Assembly: GCA_011526105.1 (NCBI GenBank)
Contig: WYAZ01000152.1
Location: 1 to 64,000 of the forward strand
Source of the DNA: Deltaproteobacteria bacterium
GTDB lineage: Bacteria; Myxococcota; Kuafuiibacteriia; Kuafuiibacteriales; Kuafuiibacteriaceae
Reading direction: 5' to 3'
Length of the DNA stretch: 64,000 nucleotides
This document shows, in pieces, positions 36,249 to 43,714 of this stretch. Position 1 is the stretch's first letter. The number at the start of each line of letters is the position of its first letter. Below the pieces are notes generated by a model, which had not been told where the DNA came from, did not search any database, and saw only the letters and a program-made list of their open reading frames with translations. The position numbers and the translations under genes are program-made.

Positions 36249-37186
36249 AGAAGCTGTGTCTGGTATCGGGCCTGCTCGCGCTCATCGGCCCCGGCCTCGT
36301 CGCCTGCGGTAACTACATCTCCTGCGCCGACGGAGCCTGCGAGGGTCTAGGCGGCGGCACAGTGGTCGTGGGCGACGAGGCCACGCGCGCAGCCTGCGAG
36401 GGTGCCACTCGCCTCGACCACGTCGTGTTCGACGGGCTCCTGGCTCGATTCACATCGCGCTCCGCAGACGGCGCCTACGTCAGCTTCGACTACGCGAAGG
36501 CGGCGGCCAGTCCAGACGCCACGCTCGCGCTCAACCAGTACGCCGCATGTCTAGCCTACGTGAAGCCCGCGCTGCTCGAGTCCCGGTCCGAGCAGCTCGC
36601 GTTCTGGTTCAATGTCTACAATGCGACCGTGATTCGCGAAGTGCTCACCCGCATCCCCACGAACCCGAGCTACAGCGTCGAAGAAGGGAACTTCGCCATT
36701 TTCAAAGCGGGGGCCTACACCTTCGGCGAGGTCGAAGACCTCAGCCTCGACGAGATCGAGCACCTCATCATCCGCGGAGACACCAGCCACAACGCGGCCA
36801 TCGGGCTCGAGCCCACGAGGCGCGACGCGCTGCTCGTCCTTCACGACGCGCTCTTTCCGGCCGGCCCTCCGGACGCCCGGCTCCACGTGGCGCTGAACTG
36901 CGCGGCGCGGAGCTGCCCCAACTTGAACGACGAGGCCCCCTACGCCTTCGGCGCCGACCAGCTCGAGGCTCAGCTCGACCGCTTGGCGCGGGCGTTCGCC
37001 AACAACGCGGAGAAGGGGGCAGGCCCGCAGGGGATCTCGAGGCTCTTCGACTGGTTCGAGGCGGACTGGACCGCGAGCTACGGTAGCCCTAGGGCGTTCA
37101 TCGAGATGTACCGAACCGGAGGCGTAGAGGGTGTCGCTCTCGACCGGTTCATCGACTACGACTGGACCCTGAATCGTCCCCCCTGA
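36245..37186 (+). CDS. DUF547 domain lipoprotein
   Basis: 313 residues. Lipobox GLVAC (Cys21). The DUF547 signature is clear: SEQLAFWFNVYNATVI in the middle and LHVALNCAARSCPNLN near residue 215, with the catalytic-looking Cys/His/Asn residues known for the family (a papain-like fold has been suggested). Activity unproven. ATGA overlap with the barrel gene ahead of it. The gene ends 45 nt before the next unit, which has a different theme. Confidence 0.88.
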   Translation: MKKLCLVSGLLALIGPGLVACGNYISCADGACEGLGGGTVVVGDEATRAACEGATRLDHVVFDGLLARFTSRSADGAYVSFDYAKAAASPDATLALNQYAACLAYVKPALLESRSEQLAFWFNVYNATVIREVLTRIPTNPSYSVEEGNFAIFKAGAYTFGEVEDLSLDEIEHLIIRGDTSHNAAIGLEPTRRDALLVLHDALFPAGPPDARLHVALNCAARSCPNLNDEAPYAFGADQLEAQLDRLARAFANNAEKGAGPQGISRLFDWFEADWTASYGSPRAFIEMYRTGGVEGVALDRFIDYDWTLNRPP

Positions 37187-37231
37187 CCGCCTGGCGCCGC
37201 AGCGCTGGCTCGTGTTAGGGACCGTCCGCGG

Positions 37232-37696
37232 ATGAGTGATCCCCTCCCGATCATCGGATGGCGAGAGTGGGTGGCCTTACCCGACTTCGACGTGCCCAAG
37301 CTCAAGGTCAAGATCGACACCGGAGCTCGGACTTCCTCGCTCCACGCGGTCCACTTCGAGAAGTACCGTCGCCGCGGCCGCGAGTTCGCCCGCTTCGTGC
37401 TCCACCCCGACCAAAAAAGCACCGCGGTCGCCATCGTCGCGACCGCACCCATCATCGAGTTTCGTCACGTCACCAGCTCGAGCGGCCATCGGGAGCTTCG
37501 GCCGGTGATCGAGACCCGCGTTTCGATCCTAGGACAGGAGTGGCCGATCGAGGTCACATTGGCCTCGCGCGATCTCATGGGCTTTCGCATGCTGCTGGGT
37601 CGTCAGGCGATTGTGCATCGCTTCACCGTCGACCCCAGTCGCTCGTTCCTCGGAAGAAAGCGCAAACGCAGCGGCGACAAAGGGAGGCCCCGTTGA
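37232..37696 (+). CDS. Retropepsin-like aspartic protease (RimB/PF05618 type)
   Basis: 154 residues. The start [13 protein letters not shown] and the active-site motif [13 protein letters not shown] mark the family once called ATP-dependent zinc proteases, now seen as retropepsin-like. RimB of Pseudomonas trims glutamate tails added by RimK. The single DTG suggests action as a dimer. The tail is Lys/Arg-rich. Its TGA overlaps the TTG start of the RimK-like gene. Confidence 0.9.
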   Translation: MSDPLPIIGWREWVALPDFDVPKLKVKIDTGARTSSLHAVHFEKYRRRGREFARFVLHPDQKSTAVAIVATAPIIEFRHVTSSSGHRELRPVIETRVSILGQEWPIEVTLASRDLMGFRMLLGRQAIVHRFTVDPSRSFLGRKRKRSGDKGRPR

Positions 37697-38595
37697 GAAT
37701 TGGCATCCTATCTCGCAAGTCCACCTTGTACTCGACTCGGCGCATCAAGGAGGCGGCGGAGCAGAGAGGTCACGACGTACAGGTCGTGGACTACTCGCGC
37801 TGCTACATGAACATCACCTCCAAGCGCCCTGAGGTGCTCGTCGGAGACCATTCGTTGCGTTTCGACGCCATCGTCCCGCGCATCGGCGCGTCGATGACCT
37901 TCTACGGCACCGCGGTGGTGAGGCAGTTCGAGATGATGGGCACCTTCACCGTCAACGAGTCTCAGGCCATCTCGAGGGCCCGGGACAAGCTCCGTTCGCT
38001 GCAGCTCCTCGCGCGGGAGGGCATCGGCCTTCCGGTCACCGGCTTTGCTCGGAGCCCAAAAGACATCCAAGGCATCATCCGAATCGTCGGCGGCGCCCCA
38101 CTCATCGTGAAGCTCCTGGAAGGCACCCAGGGCGTCGGAGTGGTCCTGGCAGAGACCCAGAAGGCCGCCGAGTCCGTCATCGCTGCCTTCAAGCAGCTCG
38201 ACGCCAACATCTTGGTCCAAGAGTTCATCAAGGAGGCCGGCGGCGCAGACATCCGCGCCTTCGTCATTGGCGGCCGCGTGTTTGCCGCCATGAAACGTCA
38301 GGCGCCCGAGGGTGAGTTCCGCTCCAACCTTCACCGCGGCGGCACCGCCACCAGCGTCACCCTGACTCCGGAGGAGCGAAAGACGGCGGAACGAGCCGCC
38401 AAAGCCCTCGGTCTGCGCGTCGCGGGCGTGGACCTCCTTCGCTCGAAGCGCGGTCCCCTCGTGATCGAGGTGAACTCGTCCCCGGGTCTGCAGGGCATCG
38501 AGAGCGCGAGCGGAAAAGACGTGGCGGCGGCCGTCATTCAGTACATCGAGAAGAACGCATCGCATGGCAAAACGAAGACCCGGATCAAAGGTTGA
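37693..38595 (+). CDS. rimK: RimK-type ATP-grasp ligase
   Basis: 300 residues from TTG 37693. The N-terminal domain ([21 protein letters not shown]) and the ATP-grasp core ([53 protein letters not shown]) match RimK, which adds glutamates to ribosomal protein S6 or to other substrates. The Lys-rich end is [12 protein letters not shown] overlap with the retropepsin gene; the downstream M14 gene starts 32 nt before its end. The target in this organism is not known. Confidence 0.94.
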   Translation: MRIGILSRKSTLYSTRRIKEAAEQRGHDVQVVDYSRCYMNITSKRPEVLVGDHSLRFDAIVPRIGASMTFYGTAVVRQFEMMGTFTVNESQAISRARDKLRSLQLLAREGIGLPVTGFARSPKDIQGIIRIVGGAPLIVKLLEGTQGVGVVLAETQKAAESVIAAFKQLDANILVQEFIKEAGGADIRAFVIGGRVFAAMKRQAPEGEFRSNLHRGGTATSVTLTPEERKTAERAAKALGLRVAGVDLLRSKRGPLVIEVNSSPGLQGIESASGKDVAAAVIQYIEKNASHGKTKTRIKG

Positions 38596-39553
38596 GCCCG
38601 CTCGTGGGCTCGAGCTCGGTGGACGGACCATCGAGCCCGGGACTGCGGAGCGACTCGAAATCCCAGTGGCGCGCCTGCCCACTGGCACCTGGCTATCACT
38701 CCCGGTGGCCGCGTTTTGCGGCGCATCACCGGGCCCGGTCATCTGGCTGTCCGCTGCCGTCCACGGCGACGAGCTGGTCGGGGTGGCGGTCATACGCAGT
38801 CTGATGAAGCGTCTGAACCCAGCCACGTTGTCGGGCACGGTCCTGCTCGTGCCGGTGGTTAATGTCTTCGGTCTCATCAACGAGTCGCGCTACTTGCCGG
38901 ACGGCCGCGATCTGAACCGGAGCTTCCCGGGCAGCAAGCGCGGCTCTCTCGCGTCACAGCTCGCGAGTCTCTTCCTCGACGAAATCGTGAAGAAGTGCAC
39001 CTTCGGCATCGACTTCCACACCGGCTCCGGCGGCCGAACCAACCTGCCTCAGATCCGGGCCAACCTCGATGACCCCGAGACAAAGCGACTCGCCGAGCAG
39101 TTTGGGGCCCCGGTCACGCTGCACTCGGTCGCTCGCGACGGCTCGCTTCGCGCCGCGGCCAACGCGAACGAGATCCACTGTCTCGTCTACGAGGCGGGAG
39201 AGGCCGGGCGCATCGAGCGTGAACAGATCCGCATTGGCGTGGAAGGCTCGCTCCGCGTGCTCGAAGCGCTTCACATGATGAAAAACGACGGTCTGTCCGG
39301 GCCGAAGCCTTCCGTCATCGCCCGAGACAGCACCTGGGTTCGCGCGCGCCGAAGCGGATTCTGCCAGCTTCGGGTGGGCCTGGGAGACCTGGTCAAAGAG
39401 GGGCAGGCGATAGCCACGCTCTCTGATCTGCTCGGCGAAGGAGAGGCTGTCCTGAAGGCCCCCGAGGACGGAGTCGTGATCGGCCTCTCGACCAAGCCCT
39501 TGGTCAATCGTGGCGATGCGATCGTACACCTCGGCGAGCCCGAGCACGGTTGA
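38564..39553 (+). CDS. Succinylglutamate desuccinylase/aspartoacylase-type M14 metallohydrolase
   Basis: 329 residues. Zinc-binding signature [11 protein letters not shown] with later DFHTGSGGR and the LVYEAGEAG segment, where the Glu is the catalytic base. The C-terminal third ([29 protein letters not shown]) is a small barrel-sandwich-like domain common in this subfamily. It is expected to cleave an amide of an acidic amino acid. Overlapping rimK by 32 nt, it completes a retropepsin, ligase and amidohydrolase set. Confidence 0.92.
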   Translation: MAKRRPGSKVEPARGLELGGRTIEPGTAERLEIPVARLPTGTWLSLPVAAFCGASPGPVIWLSAAVHGDELVGVAVIRSLMKRLNPATLSGTVLLVPVVNVFGLINESRYLPDGRDLNRSFPGSKRGSLASQLASLFLDEIVKKCTFGIDFHTGSGGRTNLPQIRANLDDPETKRLAEQFGAPVTLHSVARDGSLRAAANANEIHCLVYEAGEAGRIEREQIRIGVEGSLRVLEALHMMKNDGLSGPKPSVIARDSTWVRARRSGFCQLRVGLGDLVKEGQAIATLSDLLGEGEAVLKAPEDGVVIGLSTKPLVNRGDAIVHLGEPEHG

Positions 39554-39610
39554 GCTCGAGTGGAGAAGCGAGCCGAGTGCGGACCTGTCGGCCTCGCTTC
39601 GAGCCACGTC

Positions 39611-41116
39611 TCATTCCGGAGGCTCGAGGAGCGCCGTCTTCGCTAGGTAGATGAGCAACGTCCCGGGCTGCACGACGTAGCTCTTGGGCGGGTTGATCAC
39701 CTCCACGCCGGACGGGGTGCGGACACCGACGACGAGGCCACCGCGCTTGGTCAACTGCATCTGGCTCAGCAGTTCGCCGAACGAGCGCGGTTCCAGACTG
39801 CCTGGAGTCTGCCCGATGTAAACGTTGTGCTCGCCGGAGATCAGGACGCGACTCATCGTGGCCGCGGTGCCGTGATGGCTGACGGCGTGCGCGATCATCG
39901 AGAAACCGATCTTGCGCGTCTCAATCACTTCGTTCGCGCCGGCCGTGAGCGCATGATCTACGTTCTCCGAATCGAGGATCTCCGCCACGAGGTACAGCGG
40001 GGACTGCCGGTGCCGAAGCTCGGCCCCGTTGCGCTTGAGGAAGGAGCGGACCGTAAACAGGATCAGGATTGTGCGCGCATCGGCCGCCTGAGGGGTCATG
40101 TCGCGCGCCCCCGAAACGATCACGCCCCTAGCATGCGTGAGGCGGACCTTGTCTAACTCGCTCTCCTTCGACGGATCGCCCTGGACCCACAGGAAATCCG
40201 GCGGAAGCTCCCTGGGCCGCTCGTGCTCATCGAACAGCACGACGCGAGTGCTCGCGAGATCGAGCTCGCGCCTCAGCGCATCGAGCAGCAGGTGCGTGCT
40301 CTCGTCGAACCCGCACACCACAATGTGGTTGACGTAGTCGCTCATGCGAAACTGCTCCTCACGGATGCTCAGCATCCCGCTCACCAGGCTCGAGCCCACG
40401 ATGCCGGCAAACAACGCCAGCGTGAACATCCCGGACACCATCAACACAGCGCCGACGATCCGGCCCAGCGGCGTGACCGGGGTGATGTCGCCGAAACCGA
40501 CCGTGGTCAGCGTCACGAGCGCCCACCACATGCCGTCGAACATCGAGTTGATCCCTGGATTAATCCGAGCCTCGACCAGGTACATGCTCGTGCCGCCGAG
40601 TATGGTGGCCACTGCCAGGACGCTGAACGCGAATGCGAACAGCAGGCCGTTGTCCTCGAGCGCCCGCAGCACGATGGCAAACGGGTTGCGGTAGCGGAAG
40701 ACCCGGCTCGTGCGGAAGAGACGCAGCAGCCGCAGGGCGCGCAGCCCTCGTAACTCCGGGAAGAACGCCAGCACGGCAAGGATGTCGATCAGGATCATGG
40801 GCCTGAGCATGAAGCTCAGCCGGGCACGCAAGTGCGCACGAAGCCGGCCCATCGGCGGGTGATGGAACACCTGAAGTTCGGGCGGATAGAAGCTGCCCAC
40901 GCGCAAGAGCAACTCGAGCGCGAAGATCGCAAGCACGACCTGGTCGAGCAGACGCAAAGTCGGACGTGTGTGGTCCTCGTCGGCGAGCAGGGCCTCGGCC
41001 ACGAGCAAGCCGATGGAGAGGATGATGAGCGCCCAGATCCCGCCCTGAACGATGCGGTAGATCCGTGTCCCCGGCTTGTGAAACGCCGCGTGTATGCGTG
41101 CGCCGAAGGCCCCCAT
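39611..41116 (-). CDS. Voltage-gated-type potassium channel with RCK-like domain
   Basis: 501 residues. Six transmembrane segments fall in 22-245. An Arg-rich S4-like helix lies near 122-143 (RGLRALRLLRLFRTSRVFRYR in part), and the selectivity filter is TTVGFGD at 204-210. The cytoplasmic half is a Rossmann-like domain beginning NHIVVCGFDESTHLLLDAL (from about 263), where the usual GxGxxG is CGFDES, followed by a second subdomain resembling TrkA-C near 415-500. It should pass K+ and be regulated by a bound ligand. The CASTOR/POLLUX group is a possible relative. Single gene, minus strand. Confidence 0.9.
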   Translation of the reverse strand: MGAFGARIHAAFHKPGTRIYRIVQGGIWALIILSIGLLVAEALLADEDHTRPTLRLLDQVVLAIFALELLLRVGSFYPPELQVFHHPPMGRLRAHLRARLSFMLRPMILIDILAVLAFFPELRGLRALRLLRLFRTSRVFRYRNPFAIVLRALEDNGLLFAFAFSVLAVATILGGTSMYLVEARINPGINSMFDGMWWALVTLTTVGFGDITPVTPLGRIVGAVLMVSGMFTLALFAGIVGSSLVSGMLSIREEQFRMSDYVNHIVVCGFDESTHLLLDALRRELDLASTRVVLFDEHERPRELPPDFLWVQGDPSKESELDKVRLTHARGVIVSGARDMTPQAADARTILILFTVRSFLKRNGAELRHRQSPLYLVAEILDSENVDHALTAGANEVIETRKIGFSMIAHAVSHHGTAATMSRVLISGEHNVYIGQTPGSLEPRSFGELLSQMQLTKRGGLVVGVRTPSGVEVINPPKSYVVQPGTLLIYLAKTALLEPPE

Positions 41117-41313
41117 GGAGCCGGGACCCTACCGCATGCTCCTCGCCGAAGACAGTGGCGCCGGGCGTGTCAACAACTCTGAGACACGTACGTCACGAGT
41201 TCTGTGTAGCCTCCCTCCTGGGCCAGGCGGGATGAAGGACGCCGAGGAAGCGGATGACGGAGATATGGCGCGATGTGCGCGATCGCCAGCAGGGACTGGC
41301 GCCGTACGCAGGA

Positions 41314-41940
41314 CTACTTCGCGGAGCTCGAGAGCGCCGACTCGAGCTGCTTCATCAACCCGTCGAGAGCCGCGCGGTAAGTCGAGCCGGCCTCGAGCTT
41401 GGTGACCAGCTTGGCGAGCTCATCGAAACCCTCTTTCGCCCACTCGCGGCGCGTCTTGGTTTCGAGTGCGTAGCCGGGGGCGGGCTCGAGCGCCTGCGCA
41501 CCATCTAGGTTCTCGATGCGAGGGAGATGAGCGAGAGCCCCTTTGATCGCGACGCTTGCCTCGTATCCATAAGCCTCGCGCAGCTTGCTCGCGATCTTGG
41601 GCGTCTGTAGCATGCGCTCGAGCGCGACGCCCGCGCCTTGAAGTCCGTCGCGAACCGCCCTTGTGCGGTACTCCTGCACATGAGTCTCGGCGCCGAAGGG
41701 GAGCTCCGCCTTCCCGACGAGTGCGTCGACCGCGTCGTGTAGTCGCTTCACATCACCCGGAAACGTCGACTCGAGAAGCACGATCCCGGACACGCGATTC
41801 AGGACCGCGCGAGGGACGTTCTCGCCCTTGGTGGTCAAGTACGATTGCGCGATCAGCTCGACGCTGGAGTCGGTGAGCTCGGCGCCGCCTGCCTTCGTCT
41901 CGACCTGAGTGATGCCCTGAAGAATGCCGCGTAGTCCCAT
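41314..41940 (-). CDS. Hypothetical cytoplasmic protein
   Basis: 208 residues from ATG 41940; longer open frames upstream run into the divergent gene and are not credible. The protein is largely helical (ELIAQSYLTTKGENVPRAVL, DVKRLHDAVDALVGKAELP) without signal peptide or membrane segment. No family recognised. A 75-bp gap separates it from the divergent small gene at 42016, so the two may share a promoter region. It ends 197 nt before the start of the channel gene on the same strand; that gap holds nothing I can identify. Confidence 0.7.
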   Translation of the reverse strand: MGLRGILQGITQVETKAGGAELTDSSVELIAQSYLTTKGENVPRAVLNRVSGIVLLESTFPGDVKRLHDAVDALVGKAELPFGAETHVQEYRTRAVRDGLQGAGVALERMLQTPKIASKLREAYGYEASVAIKGALAHLPRIENLDGAQALEPAPGYALETKTRREWAKEGFDELAKLVTKLEAGSTYRAALDGLMKQLESALSSSAK

Positions 41941-42015
41941 CGCGCGATAGTTCCGGCAATGCGAGGGCCCGTCAAGCGTTGACCCTTGATTGCGTGCGTG
42001 TGAGCTTCGTGTTGC

Positions 42016-42444
42016 TTGAGTGGAGCTGGGCCTCACCCCATCGCACGGGTCATCCTCGAGTGCTTGGTGCAAGACGGTGAGGTCATTCGGCTTTCGGAAA
42101 GTGTGAAGCCAATGCTCGAGGCCGCGATCACCGCCGCCATCGACGACCGCAGCCTCCGGGCCGCCATCGACGAGTTGCTCTCCCTCGGGGCGCATCTCGA
42201 AGCGCACGGGGCGGCTGATGCGGCGCAAACGCTCGTGAAACTCATGCATTCTCTCGTCACCACGCTCGAAGTGGAGACGCTCGAACGCGGTTCGCCGCTG
42301 CTCGAACGTGCCGAAGCTCGCGCCTCGGCCGGACTCCTCCTAGACACCCCCAGAGCGGAGAGGAACACCAAGTTGGGAGAAAAGGCCAAGCGGCCTTGGT
42401 GGTCGGTACGCGCCGAGACCGGGCCACCGGATGAGGAAGGCTGA
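42016..42444 (+). CDS. Small hypothetical helical protein
   Basis: 142 residues with TTG start. The central part is an even run of amphipathic helices (VIRLSESVKPMLEAAITAAI, LRAAIDELLSLGAHLEAH), while the C-terminal 50 residues are charged and probably disordered. No family, no export signal. The regular helical pattern and divergent position from a second orphan gene argue that it is real. The opposite strand frame across it would need an internal extension of the other gene and was not adopted. Start position uncertain. Confidence 0.55.
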   Translation: MSGAGPHPIARVILECLVQDGEVIRLSESVKPMLEAAITAAIDDRSLRAAIDELLSLGAHLEAHGAADAAQTLVKLMHSLVTTLEVETLERGSPLLERAEARASAGLLLDTPRAERNTKLGEKAKRPWWSVRAETGPPDEEG

Positions 42445-42535
42445 GTGGTGATGACCGCTGGGCCTCGCGAAGCCCGCTGATCGGTCTGAGGCCACTTCCA
42501 CGCCACCAAGTGGACAGCGGCCCCGCTCATCGAGC

Positions 42536-43714
42536 TCAGAAACGACCTGAGACCCCGAGCCCACCCGGCCCCGCCGCGGGCCCAACTTGAAAGCCCGGTG
42601 CGGACTCGGCGCGCGGGTGATCAAACGCGTACAGCAACACTCCGGCCAGCGCCGCGGCTGCACCACCGGCGAACAAGCCCACACTCGCGGTCGTGAAGGT
42701 GTCGCGTCGGTTGACCGCTCGATCGTAGGCATCGAGATCGGCCGGCAGCAGGTTCTCGCCCGCGTCGAGCCGAGCGCGGACGTCCCTCGCGCTCCCTTCC
42801 GCGAGCACCGCCAAGAGCGTTGTGACTGCGCCACCCACGAGCAGCGCGCCCGAAGTCCCGAGAACAACATATGCGGTCGTGCGCTGAACGGTGGTGTCGA
42901 GGTCCACCTTGACCTGGAGCTCCTGTCCGCGCTCGACCACCAGCTCCTCGGCCATGGGATAGGCCCCGTTCTTCGAGATACTCACGAAGTGCCTCCCCGC
43001 GGGCAACGGGATGGGGCCGCCGAGCGGCGCCTCACCGACCAGGCGGCCCCCGATCATCACCTCGGACCCGTCGGGCACCGCGAGCGCGAGCTGCGCGGGA
43101 CGTTCTTCGAGCTCCGCGTCGATGACGACCAGCCGACCTTCGACCGCGAGCTTCTCGAGTTCCCGACCGAAGTAACCGGCCGCGGTCACCTTGATTTGGT
43201 GCGGCCCCGGCGTCACGGTGCGAATCACCGGGGCCAAGACAGGCTCGCTTCCGTCGATCGAGATACGTGCGTCCTTCACGCTGGTCGAGACCATGAGCTG
43301 GGTCTCCGAGCGGCTCTGCTCGACCATCGCGGCGCGACCATGCTCCGCCTCTACCTGAAGCAGCACCGGCTCCAGCATGGCGAGGTGAGTCACGGAGTCT
43401 TCGCGGCGCGGTCCGTCGGGCTCCTCGGCCAGGTAGCGCCGATAGAGCTCCACCGCCCGCTTGAGGCGCGGCGGCTGCTTGTCGACGAAGTATTGAAGCC
43501 GATAGGCCTGTGCGAGCGAGAAGACGATCGCGGGGCGCGGCGCGAGGCGGTCCGCCTGCGCGAAGGCGGCGATCGCTGCCTCGTAGTTGCCGGCCGTGTA
43601 GGCGGTCTTCCCTCCTTCGAAGGCGGCTTTGGCTTGTTCGAGATCCTCTTCTTCGGATGCGTCGGCGGTGGCGGCGAAGAAGACGAAAGCAGCGGCCAGG
43701 GCGGCAAGTCTCAT
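42536..43714 (-). CDS. PEGA-domain TPR protein with membrane helices
   Basis: 392 residues. Signal peptide ending near ATADA; a TPR-like helical region at about 23-120 (AKAAFEGGKTAYTAGNYEAA); a PEGA-like domain near 138-190 (DARISIDGSEPVLAPVIRTV); a second PEGA-like domain near 207-270 (PDGSEVMIGGRLVGEAPLGG); then two hydrophobic helices near 278-300 and 335-360. Family function unknown; such proteins are common in myxobacterial signalling clusters. ATGA overlap with the FG-GAP gene ahead of it, forming a kinase, FG-GAP, PEGA operon. Confidence 0.85.
   Translation of the reverse strand: MRLAALAAAFVFFAATADASEEEDLEQAKAAFEGGKTAYTAGNYEAAIAAFAQADRLAPRPAIVFSLAQAYRLQYFVDKQPPRLKRAVELYRRYLAEEPDGPRREDSVTHLAMLEPVLLQVEAEHGRAAMVEQSRSETQLMVSTSVKDARISIDGSEPVLAPVIRTVTPGPHQIKVTAAGYFGRELEKLAVEGRLVVIDAELEERPAQLALAVPDGSEVMIGGRLVGEAPLGGPIPLPAGRHFVSISKNGAYPMAEELVVERGQELQVKVDLDTTVQRTTAYVVLGTSGALLVGGAVTTLLAVLAEGSARDVRARLDAGENLLPADLDAYDRAVNRRDTFTTASVGLFAGGAAAALAGVLLYAFDHPRAESAPGFQVGPAAGPGGLGVSGRF

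Noticed and set aside
41941-42249. N-terminal extension of the minus-strand gene at 41314
   Set aside because: It would overlap the start of the divergent gene at 42016 and adds low-complexity sequence with no helix pattern. ATG 41940 begins the regular part.
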